Origin: Amia ocellicauda
Lineage: Eukaryota; Chordata; Actinopteri; Amiiformes; Amiidae
Length of the DNA stretch: 64,000 nt
Reading direction: 5' to 3'
Assembly (NCBI RefSeq): GCF_036373705.1
Contig: NC_089869.1
Coordinates: 13,527,676 to 13,591,675 of the forward strand
Below, piece after piece: positions 50,878 through 61,750 of this stretch (positions are counted from its first letter, which is position 1; each line of letters begins with the position of its first letter). Under the pieces are notes generated by a model, which was not told the DNA's origin, searched no databases, and worked only from the letters and a program-made list of their open reading frames with translations. The position numbers were made by a program, and so were the translations under genes.

Positions 50878-52078
50878 CTTCAAGAAAGCAAAGAATCCAG
50901 ACTTTCACTGATTAGGACACATCATTGACCACAATAAACAAGAGGAAGTAACTGATGTACAAGCTTTTATGAATTTCCCCTACATGCAGTGCTTTAGCTA
51001 CCCCCGTGAGTGACAATGCCATAGATAGGTGAAGGAAACGAACAGTTAAATGTATGCCAAAATTATATTTAAAAACAATCTTTCAGTGTATCTGGCACTA
51101 CCCAAATAATTTAATTTTTCCTTCCAATTTAATTAAAGTAATTGGATCTTGCACACAAACTCAAAAATAACTAATTTGTGAATTCAGTTTCAATATATTT
51201 AGTGTTCCATGTTGCTTTTTTCCTCCATTTTAGATTTCAAAAAGTCTGCAAGTCAGTCAACAATATCTAATAAATGCAAATTATTAATACACTGTAATCA
51301 TGGGGAAATTTATCATGAGAGATTTGATCAGATTTTTAAATGTAGATTTTTATGGGGAAACAGTCCAGACCTTTTTACAGCCCTGAATTGCTGATTGCTT
51401 TAATAGTGTGCCTTAAAAGCATGTCCTATCACTGTGCCTTGGATTGATTCACAGAAACTGGTACTAATGACACACCCGCTGTAAGGATTAAAAAAGTTAA
51501 TGGCATTTGAATCTACATTAATATTCAGTCTTAATTTTGAGCATTCTGTTTTAAAGTGTAATGTGAGATTTCTTTGATAATTATAGTTTGACTTTTTGTG
51601 TGCATTTCCTAAATCCTTAAAATTTGTTTCTAAAAAGAGCTACTTATTGCTTAGAAATGTACACAACCCCGTTGAAGCATTACAAGCTTTAGTGTGCGAC
51701 TATTCTACTTCATGCCATTTCCTGTCATCAAGCTTTGAAAGACACTAGTTTGAAAAAAATAAAAATAAATTGTTAAAGTGGTCCTTGAATACTTTTAAGA
51801 AAACATGCATTGATATTGTGACAAGGCCTTTGCAATTGTGAACGGTTTGGAGAACATTGCACTCAAAAGGTAAAGGTTATTTAAGCCAGAGCCGGAGTGT
51901 GGTGTGTGGATTGCAGCATTTTCAGGGTCACATCACAGTATGATTATCCCTCTATTAGAATTAAGGTTTATATGAGATTACAGTCAGGGAGTGTCTTCCT
52001 CTCAGCTTCCTGGTCTGAATGGTGCTTGGCTAGTTGTTTCAGAAACCAAAGTGAGAAAACAAGGGTCTGCTATTAATG

Positions 52079-52116
<38 letters not shown>

Positions 52117-55100
52117 GTTTTGCATGACTGAAAGAGAAGCTATGGGCAGAATAAATAAATAGTAAACCTGTTTAAGCTAATTCACAACAGCATTGAAGGA
52201 GCTAGCTTTAAGATATTATATATTATGATTCAACTGTTAATGCATCATGTTTTGAGGATGATGGATATTATTTATATATGTATTTCATATTAATGGTTTT
52301 GATTTTGCACATTCCTCGTTTTATTTTCCTTTGAGTTAGTTTAGCTTACAGACGTCAGTCTTCATGATATGAGCTGGCGGGCTGCATTTTGATTTCTGAA
52401 CAGAACTGGAAGCAACATTTAAAGTATCCTATTTGCTCACAAAATGCTTCCTTTCTTTCTTCTTAGTTTCGGTTCCCCTGCAATTTCATAGTATTCTGAT
52501 TCAATTGTAGCATGACAGTATAGAGCCCAAGCAGTGATAAACTGAAAGGATTGTGATCCACATTTATAATTATTTTTAACAGTGCCTGCAGGCTTTTACG
52601 CAAATTACACAAACCATTCGCTGGCAAGCAATAAAAAAAACTATTCCACTTGAGATTTCCATCACGCTTTTAAATAAGTTAGTAATTTGGAGAATAGTCT
52701 CATATTTAGAACGCAGAATAGATTTAAAACATGTGAATCTGTTCATTTAGTCAACTATTGGTATTCCAGTATTAATAGAGACTTAAGAATCGCACCTGTA
52801 CAGCTTTTGTCTTGTTTCCAGTTCTTTGCGTCTGTGTTCCTTCGCCAGTCTCGTTTTGTCATCCTGGGCCAGCCGTGCTGCAGATTGCAGAGATAAAGAA
52901 CAAAGTACGCACTGGTTGGTTTGAAATGAAAGCGCATCAGAAACCTGTCAAAATGCTACCATCCTTTGGAAGAGTGGCTTCAGAGAATTGAAAGTAATGT
53001 TTCAAAACCTACAGTTGCAGATGTAGACATATTGCTTGGAATATGTCTAGCACATTCATGGTAAAGCAAGAAGTAGGCTATGTTTTCTTGGCTTGGATTT
53101 CAAATAGTTAAAAAAACATTAGGACATTAAATAATGTTTAAACTTTGCATATAAATGTGCTCATCTTGTACTGTATATGAGCCTATTATGCTGCTGCCTA
53201 GAGTTTAGGGTAGTGAGGTTAGTCACGGTGTAGATCAGGCACTTTGGAGGTGCAGACACTACAGTGGTTAAGTACTTTATCGTATATCAGTTGCTGTTGA
53301 CAGCATGATGGGGAAAATGGCAACAGTGTTCTGTGTGTATATAAACCTGCTATGGTGACATCACCAACGGTGTACACATGCCCCTATCCCTCTGTTTGAG
53401 CTGAGTGACTTAAAGGCATGCCTGTGATGGTGATCTGAATTGGGGGTCTGATATATTACCTTACATATTAATAATAGAATTTATAACTACAGTAGTGTGC
53501 AAACGTTTTAGGTGTGAAAAAATGCTGTAACGAAAGAATGCTTTCAAAAACAGACATGTTAATAGATTATATTTATCAATTAACTAAATGCAAAGTGAGT
53601 GAACTGAAGAAAAATCGACATCAAATCCATATTTGGTGTGACCACCCTTTGCCTTCAAAACAGCATCAATTCTTCTAGGTACACTTGCACACAGGTTTTG
53701 AAGGAACTCGGCAGGTAGGTTGGCCCTAACATCTTGGAGAACTAACCACAGTTCTTCTGTGGATTTAGGCAGCCTCAGTTGCTTCTCTCTCCATGTAATC
53801 CCAGACAGACTCAATGATGTTGAGATTAGGGCTCTGTGGGGGCCATACCATCACTTCCAGGACTCCTTGTTCTTCTTTACGCTGAAGATAGTTCTTAATG
53901 TCTGTCGCTGTATGTTTGGGGTTGTTGTCATGCTGCAGAATAAATTTGGGGCCAATCAGATGCCTCCCTGATGGTATTGCATGATGGATAAGTATCTGCC
54001 TATACTTCTCTGGAGACCATTGAGGAGATCATTAATTCTGACCAAATCTCCAACTCCATTTGCAGAAATCCAGCCCTAAACTTGCAAGGAACCTCCACCA
54101 TGCTTCACTGTTCACACTCATTCGTATACCGCTGTCCAGCCCTTCGGCCAAAAAACTACCTTGTGCTACAGCCAAATATTTAACATTTTGACTCATCAGT
54201 CCAGAGCACCTGTTGCCATTTTTCTACACCCCAGTTTCTGTGTTTTCATGCATAGTTGAGTCATTTGGCTTTGTTGCCACGTCGGAGGTATGGCTTTTCG
54301 GCCGCAAGTCTTCCATGAAGGCCACTTCTGACCAGACTTCTCCAGACAGTAGATGGGTGTACCAGGGTCCCACTGTTTTCTGCCAATTCTGAGATGATGG
54401 CACTGCTGGATGAAGGGAAGTAAGTATGATGCGTCTTTCATCTGCTGCTGTAAGTTTCCTTGGCCAACCACTGCGTCTACGGACCTCAACGTTGCCCGTT
54501 TCTTTGTGCTTCTTCAAAAGAGCTTGGACAGCACATCTGGAAACCACTGTCTACCTTGAAATTTCTGCCTGGGAGAGACCTTGCTGATGCAGTATAACTA
54601 CCTTGTGTCTTGTTGCTGTGCTTAGTCTTGCCATAGTGTATGACTTTTGACAGTAAAGTGTCTTCAGCAGCCTCACCTTGTTAGCTGAGTTTGGCTGTTC
54701 CTCACCCAGTTTTATTCCTCCTGCACAGCTGTTTCTGTTTCAGTTAATGATTGTGTTTCAACCTACATATTGAATTGATGATCATTAGCACCTTGTTTAA
54801 TCATACACCTGATTATGTGCCTACAAAATCCCTGACTTTGTGCAAGTGTACCTAGAAGAATTTATGGTGTTTTGAAGGCAAAGGGTGGTCACACCAAATA
54901 TGGATTTGATGTAGATTTCTCTTCTGTTCACTCACTTTGCATTTAGTTAATTGATAAATATAATCTATTAACATGTCTATTTTTGAAAGCATTCTTACTT
55001 CACAGCATTGTTTCACACCTGCCTAAAACATTTGCACAGTACTGTACATAAACTACTGTACTGCTGTAAATATTTCACAATTGTAAAACATAGCTGAGAC

Positions 55101-57586
55101 CCATCAAGAATCATCTGGATGAAGTTCTTACATCAGTAAGTCTTGCTCCCACATTCCCAGGTGATTAAATCCAGGGTCACTGACATTTTAAATCTATCCT
55201 AACATTGAAGTTGGTAAATATATTTCTGTATTTGTATTTTGTATTAATGTCATACGCCCTGCTTGTTTGACTCAATCCAGTTTTAATGCTAATTCCTGAA
55301 ATAAAACATTTCTTTCAGACAGCTGAAATGTTCTCATTCTTGAGCCAAGCTTTTTGTTCTTGTTTTTTCCCATTCCTATTTGAATGCTTATGCCTACCTT
55401 TGCCATCTCTGAGTACTATCTCCTTGTCATCAGTGACCCATCTATAGCATGGAAACTCGACATAGTCCCCCTCCGGAGTTTTCACTGTGATGTACTTGCA
55501 GTACCAGTCATCCTGCACCCAGTACTTGCGCTTCTCGATTTTCACCAGCTGGATTTCACCCAGGTTTTCTGCTACATTAACATCATAGGAATCAACCTAG
55601 AATAATAAGAAGTTGAAGTTTTTAGCCAATACTGTACAGACATTGGTTGAGCAGAAAGTTGGTGAAATAAGGTCAGTCATGTCCGGCAATCAGTCTTAAG
55701 AATGGGTTTTAACACAGACACAAAGAACTGGAAATAAGACAAAAGCTGTACAGGTGTGATTCTTATGTCTCTCTTAATACTGGAATAGCAATAGTTGACT
55801 AAATGAACAGATTCACGTGTTTTAAATCTATTCTGCCCTCTAAATATGAGACTATTCTCCACATTACTAACTTATTTCAAAGCAGGATGGAAATTTCAAT
55901 TGCAATAGTTTTATTTGACTTAGAAGAAAAAATTAATTAAATATTTAAACCTGTTTTATGGTTTTATTGGACTGTAGTGTGTACATTGTGAAAACTCTAG
56001 AAGGGTTTTCTAGACTTGTGTAATTACTATTATTTTTAAAACTTGATATTACCTAATATACTTCCTTTTCTGAATCCTAGAATGTAGAAGATCTTTAGTA
56101 TAATTGCATAAGACCATCAGTCCAGACCTGTCGTCAGTCTTGTAGGATCACAGTAGCCTTACAGCTTTGTGGTCAGAATTAAGCATGTTTAAATTCAATA
56201 AGTGGAACTATACATTACAGAATTTGAACAGCACTAGTATAGTACAATCCAGTGTGTGTTTGCAACCTGCTATGAACCTAACTATGTGAAGTTGTAGAAA
56301 AAGTCATTGTGAATTTTGCTTTCAAAAGAATTAAAAAGTTTAATTCAGGTTTCATGTGAGCGATCCTGCTTGCAAAGTGTGACTGACAGCTCGATTTCCC
56401 CTTTTAGTGTTATCGCTATCCTTTCATTTCCTTCTGGCAAAACCACAGTCTATGTATCTTACTATATTTAAGTTTATGCTGAAACTGTACATTCTAGTAA
56501 TGGAACTCTTATTCTGGTTAATAACAGATATAACAGAATGGTTTTCAACATGACTAGTAAGTGTTGCAAGAAACAGCTGGGAGGATTAACTGCACATTTG
56601 CTTTCTGAAGAATGGTATTTCAGCTGCCGTCGGCAATTGCACAGCAATCCTCCATGTAGCCTGTCTCAGACCGTGTTGCCTCTAAACAGGTTAACTGTAC
56701 TAAAGTATGGTTCATTTAAAGATAACTTCTTTGGTCTGGAATAAACTTTGTAAAAGTTTGTAAGTCTAGATATGATGGCTATTCTGTGAATTGTACATGT
56801 TGGTGTCCCTTATAATAAACCTAGATCATATACTGATATCTCCTCTCTCTGCCTTGGAGAGAACAGGCAGGATTAAGTTTGGTGAGCAGGGTTTAGATAC
56901 TCCCCGGTCACGACTGTGTTCCCCCTTCCTGAAATGAATGTTGAAATGAACTAAAAATGCAAGGTGCAGAAATAATATTGCACACATTTGCGTTGAAACA
57001 GGCATTGCCTTACTGTTTAGTTCCTGTACCTGTAACTTACCAACATCATTTTAAACTTACGAGTCCAAGGAGAGAAAAGAAAGATATTCTCCACTTTATG
57101 GCAGACTATTCGTACAATACTTCTCCTATCCCAATAAAAATAAATACATTCTAAATACAAATTTTGAAGCAGAAAATCATACATGACACAAACACAAACC
57201 AAACAAAATCATCTGAACTTTCAGCCTATTATTTCTGTTAATGTACCTGTTACATGTCCTACCCCCAATAACACATTCTCTCTAAACTTAATAAAATGTT
57301 CCTGTTTTTTTTTTTTTTATATTAATTGTTTTGGTCTTCAAAACCATTGTATTACTAAAACTATGCCTATTTCTTATTACTGTCAATAATTTCAATTAAA
57401 CACACCAAAAGAAGCATGAGGAGAATAAATACTTACAGCCCCTCTCTCAAAGTCATTATAGAGTGCTTTATCCAGCAGAGACTTCTCACTGCATCCTTCA
57501 GTTCCCACCAGAGTCAGATAAATGTAATCATCGGTCCCAGCAAACCACTGGCTACCAGTTGCCACAGTCACAGTGTAGCACGGCAT
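36812..57586 (-). CDS. ALOX5: ALOX5, arachidonate 5-lipoxygenase, complete, 14 exons, 674 aa
   Basis: ALOX5 oxidises arachidonate to 5-HPETE and LTA4, the committed step of leukotriene synthesis, at the nuclear envelope. Exons: 57586-57437, 55596-55398, 52877-52796, 50877-50755, 49209-49103, 47354-47182, 46149-46003, 44381-44178, 43910-43824, 41518-41340, 39740-39619, 38633-38533, 37492-37322, 36991-36812. They sum to 2,025 nt (674 codons plus stop), the human length, and all phases agree. The N-terminal PLAT domain ([20 protein letters not shown]) is followed by the catalytic domain. Iron ligands are visible: HLLRTHL (two His), [13 protein letters not shown] (His and Asn) and the C-terminal carboxylate. 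The Phe/Tyr cork (DFILNY) is kept. It ends [12 protein letters not shown], with Val where human has Ile. The start is ATG 57586-57584. Confidence 0.97.
37205..37262 (-). repeat. SINE 3'-tail fragment, reverse orientation
   Basis: The segment CCTTGTCCAGGGCGACTTAC is the inverse of the SINE tail GTAAGTCGCCCTGGACAAGG. It lies in the last intron of ALOX5. Confidence 0.6.
40527..40888. mobile_element. piggyBac-like MITE (about 360 bp)
   Basis: The left end TTAA|CCCATTACACTGTGCCC and the right end GGGGCAGAGTGTAAAGGG are inverted complements with two mismatches. TTAA immediately precedes the left end and lies three bases beyond the right end. CCC...GGG ends at TTAA are typical of piggyBac. No coding capacity is seen. 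It is inside an ALOX5 intron. Confidence 0.55.
40918..40970. repeat. (ATT)n microsatellite
   Basis: About 17 ATT units, read directly. It lies just beyond the piggyBac-like MITE. Confidence 0.95.
42114..43546 (+). mobile_element. Chimeric Tc1-like element: two families joined head to tail
   Basis: The left part begins CAGTGAGGGAAAAAAGTATT after a TA and carries a plus-strand DD34E transposase. At about 43236 it switches to the terminal 310 bp of the DD36E family seen intact at 21011-22231, ending GGTGAGTG|TA. The chimera therefore has non-matching ends. A near-perfect long hairpin (about 42344-42442, arms near 45 bp, TACAGGTAACGAGCTGAGAT) lies in its 5' region. It is in an ALOX5 intron. Confidence 0.85.
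42481..43236 (+). pseudogene. Tc1-like transposase pseudogene, frameshifted and 3'-truncated
   Basis: The start [20 protein letters not shown] is followed by the paired-like DNA-binding region ([32 protein letters not shown]). A frameshift falls near 42805. The catalytic core continues with [26 protein letters not shown] and [15 protein letters not shown]. It is then cut off before the catalytic Glu at the chimera breakpoint. Confidence 0.9.
43549..43735 (+). mobile_element. Terminal fragment of a third Tc1 family
   Basis: The sequence from TAGTACTGTGCAAAAGTTGT through GTGTGACCACCCTTTGCCTT matches the left end of the element at 53490-55044. It abuts the chimeric element directly, sharing the TA. 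It stops inside the coding region. Confidence 0.8.
44875..44950 (-). pseudogene. pogo/Tigger-type transposase fragment
   Basis: The minus strand reads [19 protein letters not shown], followed by AQMAI and a stop. (L/I)LDGHxxH is the motif around the second catalytic Asp in pogo/Tigger/Jerky-type DDE transposases. The rest of the enzyme is missing. Confidence 0.6.
45536..45705. mobile_element. Palindromic MITE (about 170 bp) nested in the pogo-like element
   Basis: Arms of about 55 bp start GGGCCAGATTAAATCAAAAC and end with the inverse, GTTTTGATTTAATCTGGCCC-like. They face each other across a loop of about 55 bp. A possible relative lies at 20875. Confidence 0.75.
52082..52114. repeat. (TA)n microsatellite
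   Basis: A pure TA run of about 32 bp in an ALOX5 intron. Confidence 0.95.
52630..52843 (-). repeat. Inverted duplication, source copy (end of ALOX5 exon 3 plus intron 3)
   Basis: This about 210-bp segment contains the last 48 nt of exon 3, its splice donor and intron 3 sequence. It recurs in opposite orientation at 55705-55915 with scattered mismatches. Confidence 0.85.
52796..57586 (-). CDS. ALOX5: ALOX5 exons 1-3: PLAT/C2-like domain and start of the catalytic domain
   Basis: Exon 1 (150 nt) ends FERGA, exon 2 (199 nt) carries [20 protein letters not shown] and [11 protein letters not shown], and exon 3 (82 nt) reads [20 protein letters not shown]. The membrane-facing Trp residues ([18 protein letters not shown]) match those implicated in Ca2+-dependent membrane binding. 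Intron 2 contains a Tc1-like element. Intron 1 contains an inverted copy of the end of exon 3. Confidence 0.95.
53490..55044 (-). mobile_element. Defective full-length Tc1-like element (third family, about 1.55 kb)
   Basis: The ends CAGTAGTGTGCAAACGTTTT and the inverse AAAACATTTGCACAGTACTG are flanked by TA. The transposase runs on the minus strand but is broken. Fragments such as [15 protein letters not shown] and [16 protein letters not shown] lie in the N-terminal region. The C-terminal end [20 protein letters not shown] sits near 53.6 kb. It is in ALOX5 intron 2. Confidence 0.85.
55705..55915 (+). pseudogene. Inverted partial copy of ALOX5 exon 3 and intron 3, in intron 1
   Basis: The plus strand reads ACACAGACACAAAGAACTGG, AAATAAGACAAAAGCTGTAC and AG|GTGTGATTC. 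This is the end of ALOX5 exon 3 with its donor site, opposite in direction to the gene. Similarity continues about 160 bp into the neighbouring intron. The copy begins abruptly in mid-exon. It cannot be spliced into ALOX5 in this orientation. Confidence 0.85.
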
Positions 57587-60500
57587 CACGGATCAACGGA
57601 AAAACAGAACAGAAGTCACTCTTAGAAACTGAATATTTCAGCCAGGCTTTATAGTCTGTCTGTTATTCTGAAGTTCTCTGATTTGACTGTAATGTCAAGC
57701 TACCAAATGATTTCCTCTTTCCCAGAGGTGAAACATCTTCTCACTTACTTGCTCGCTCACTCACTCTCTCTCTCTCTCTCTCTGTTGCATTGAAACCACA
57801 GGCCATGCAAATAAATAAACATGGCTGACTAATGTACTGATAAAACTGTAGTGGTTTCATAAATTCTCAGGATACACTGATGAAGAAGTTTATTTTACAG
57901 GAAACAAATACAGGTTAACGCTTTCCCTCTCACATGAAGTGAAGCAAAGACCTAGAGATGTGAGTTGGAAGAAGCCTTTTTGTATTTTTAGATTGACAAT
58001 AGGTTACAGTCTTATCTATCAGAAGTAATTACATCTCAGTCAAATCCAGTTGTACCAGTTCAATCCAGTTGTACAAATTAAATCAGTTGAACAAGTCCAG
58101 TTTACCCCATGCATACTAATACAGTCGTTGATGAAGTATTCAAAAGACAATAGTTGGTTAAAGTACCCTCTCCGACAGTGGTTGTATACAATTCAAGAAA
58201 CAATTAACCTTAAGGCAGAGGCAGGTTAACATGACTTCGGTAGATTTCTGTAGCATCCACTATAGACCAAAATGCTTTTTCAAACTATTGAAGTAGCTTC
58301 CAGACAGGGGTAAATACAAACTAATGATTTGTTGTTAATTCAGTCAAAACTGAATTAACAACATTTTAAAATTTATAAAGAAAATAATAAAAGTATATTT
58401 TCCCACTACAACTGTATATTAGCGTACGACGTGTGTGTGCAGCCCTAGTAGGTTGATGCCTACACTTTTCTGCGAATGTAATAAGACTGCTTCATATTTG
58501 TGACTTCCAAGAATGATGCAGGATCATATGATGTATGCACATAGTAAGTTTATAAGATAAAAAGGAAGTGTTTTTTTATTTCACCATATAAAAACCATCT
58601 CTTGCATAAGTAGACGAGTGATGCTGGTGTTTCAGGTCACCTGAGATAATTAATTATTGTTAACCATTATACTAAAACCTTGTTCTCAGAGATTGCGTGG
58701 CTCTCTGCAGAATAATAATTGGGAAGATGAACGTTAGCAATGTTTGCCCTTGAATGTATACCTTTTTTATACCTTATTCTCCCCATTCAGCAGCTATATG
58801 TAAATCAGTCTCATAGTGCCTTTCATTCCTATTTCAAATTCATTATGAGAACACTGCACCATAATTGTAATAGTACCAGGTTTAGTTGTAATAGGTGCGG
58901 GGAAATGGAAATATTATATGCTGCTGTAGCTTTTATTTGCCCAGGCAATTAGTTAATATTAATCAATTCATCCCACTCTCTGTACTTTGCTTTTTCTCCC
59001 AACAATGTATTTAATGTTTGACCTTGCTCATCAAGGAAGGTAAAATACATATAACTGGCTGACAGACAAGAAACAGTCACTGTTATTCTACTTTCCACTT
59101 TTGTAGAGAATCAATTTATTCACACTTTTTCATTTGCTTTAACATAGAAGGCCACAGTGAAAATGGATAAAAGAAAAAAAGACTTGTGTATAGTGTGCTC
59201 ATTGATATTGTACAATTACACAAGATACACACCACACTTTGATTGAACTGACTTGTTCTATGTACAAGCAAAGACATTCCCATAGAGACTGGTTGATGGA
59301 ACAAGTTCATTTTGGTGCATCTGCAACTTAACATCAGAGACCTTTAAGGTAAGCAACAGTGCATCATTAGAAATTAGAATTCAGCATATAATGTTACAAG
59401 ACAGAGTTTCCAGGTGCAGATATAATCAGTCACACACCACAAATATGTGTTGCAAGTATAAAGCATAGAATGATACATGTTTATCAGCAATTTGTAATTT
59501 GACAAGTTTGGAAATTAAAACTGTGTACATAGTTTTATAGGTTTTAGTGACAGCAGCACAATTCTAAACCGATGACTGATGAAATACAGAAGATCAAGAA
59601 CATTCTCCAAAACCATCACGTATCCACTATCTACTTTGCATACAGCAGACATATTTAACACCAGAATGAATATGTACAGTTTTACAATTTACATAATTAC
59701 ATTGAACATTACCCACTGAGTTTCGTTACATATTGAAGAAACCATATCTTTCCAAGAATTTCCTTTTAATGTACTGATTTTGCTTCATACGTCTGTCTCA
59801 CCACATTGTACAAACTGAAATATTGTAACTTTCTACAGTTTAATTACATTGTTTTAAATGTATTTCCCATAAAACTGATTCAGATAATGTAAATTGAAAT
59901 TCTGGCACACACCCACCCAAATTTTAATAAAGGTCTACAAAAATTATGTACCAGAACTACACACGTACAAAAAAAAAAAAAAAAAAAAAAAAAATGCGTG
60001 TATACACATCAAAGGACTGTGGGCCCACAAGCTTCTGAGATGAACAAGAGTCTTTGCTTTCAACTGTTGTTTTGGATTTACAATGATCAAATGGACAATT
60101 GTGCTCACTCTTGAATATCCCAATGTATAAACTAGAACATCTTTTTATTCATTTACATTTCACAGTTATACTGAACTTTTACACAAACAAATAGAAGACT
60201 GCAAAAGATGTGGAATGAAAAGACCACACCAGAGTGATTAAAAGCTATTAAGAGTGATCTCTCAATAGTGTAAATTTAGTAACGTACCTCTTTTTGTTTC
60301 ATATTTGTTACAGAAACTGATTGTTGCGGATTACATTGGTTGAACCAAAACATTACAAGGGTATTCCCTGTACTGTTAGTACATACCATAATTAGCATGA
60401 AGTGGTACTGCAGCTATGTCCTTAGTGGAAAATACATTAGAAACCAAATGGGTGTGAATTGATTAATCATAAAAATAAAAAAAATCCATTCTAGAGAACA

Positions 60501-61750
60501 TAATGATATTTTTCATAAATATGTACATGTGACTAATAGATTATAATCATGAATATATACCGAAGATAGAAGACCTTCATTGCAGTACAAGATTACACTG
60601 TACATCTGCAAGTTAATCTGATCATAAACGCTTTGGAGATGCAAAAAAGGCAAATATCGCCCCCATGTGGGCATTACACCTAAAACCTTTTACAGCCACA
60701 GTCTATCCATACTGGGAGTGCATAGCCAATTTGCAAATACACATACATATACAGCTCTGGAAAAAATTGAGACAACATAACATTGATTTCTGAACTTGGA
60801 GTGGTCTCACTTTTTTTCCAGAGCTGTGTTTGAAGATGCTTTTGCCATGTCTCAGCATTTGTTGTGTAAAGCAGCCTTTGGTAGAATAAAGCCAAAACAA
60901 GGGTATCTAGGCCATTATAATCCACACAAGTCCTTATCATTTAAACCAAATATTTACATGAACAGTAAACACACAATTAACCTGAATGTTTGCATTTAGG
61001 ATATGCATAGAATAGGAAAGAATTAAGCTCAGTCAAGTTAATTTGCAAGAGGGGTTCTCTTTTTTTTCAACAAAACCCTTCAAATTAGCCACACAGTCTA
61101 TAAATTGAGAAATTCATGATCATGAGAAAGCATCTAATTTTTCAAAACATAAAACCATTTTAATTTACCAGGTGCAGGATAAAATAATTAAAGCAGGCAG
61201 TAGTGGAAGAGATTCTCAAGTGTAGCCAAAACCATTAAAAACCCAATAAAGCCCCCTCAGAATTTAACAAAACATACAAAGGACAGTGATTAAAACCAAG
61301 GCAAAATACAGAAACACTCCTAGTGCAATTCAAAAGGTTTGATCTCCCTCATTTTCATTTCCCCACTAGTTAGTGTAGAAGGTGGTGGCCCAGCAACACA
61401 GAAATCAAAGCACTACATACCTAAAAACGTACAAATTGTAGATGGTAAAGCTAACCACAGATTTCACCTGGTAGCTTATAGCACAGTGCCACTCAAACAC
61501 TCGCTTCCTTGTAGAGAATAAATAAAAGGAAACCCTATACATATAAAAATAATCAATTCAGTGTATAAGAGTCCAGTCTATGCCACAGAAATCAGGGCAA
61601 TTCAAAATAACCGAGTACATGCTTCTTGTTAAGGTGATTTTACAGCAATGGCACAATCATTCTGCATTAGGGGTAATAAAGCCAAAGGGAGGTTTCTTGG
61701 CCTCACTCTCAACAGAATTGGGGGTTCCTTGGTTTCTGGGAAATCGGTGA
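57587..61750. other. ALOX5 upstream region and SLC25A16 3' flank
   Basis: No protein gene is supported. The left part is the ALOX5 5' flank, with a (TC)n tract at 57763-57783 about 180 bp above the start codon. The right part may be SLC25A16 3' UTR. Minus-strand AATAAA candidates lie near 60143 and 59115. An A-run of about 26 bp is at 59969-59994 and a small MITE at 60751-60827. Confidence 0.55.
60751..60827. mobile_element. 77-bp MITE with Tc1-type ends
   Basis: The left end ACAGCTCTGGAAAAAATTGA and the right end TTTTTTTCCAGAGCTGT form a hairpin, following a TA. The CAGCTCTGGAAAAAAT terminus is a familiar Tc1/mariner-derived MITE end in fish. Confidence 0.8.
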
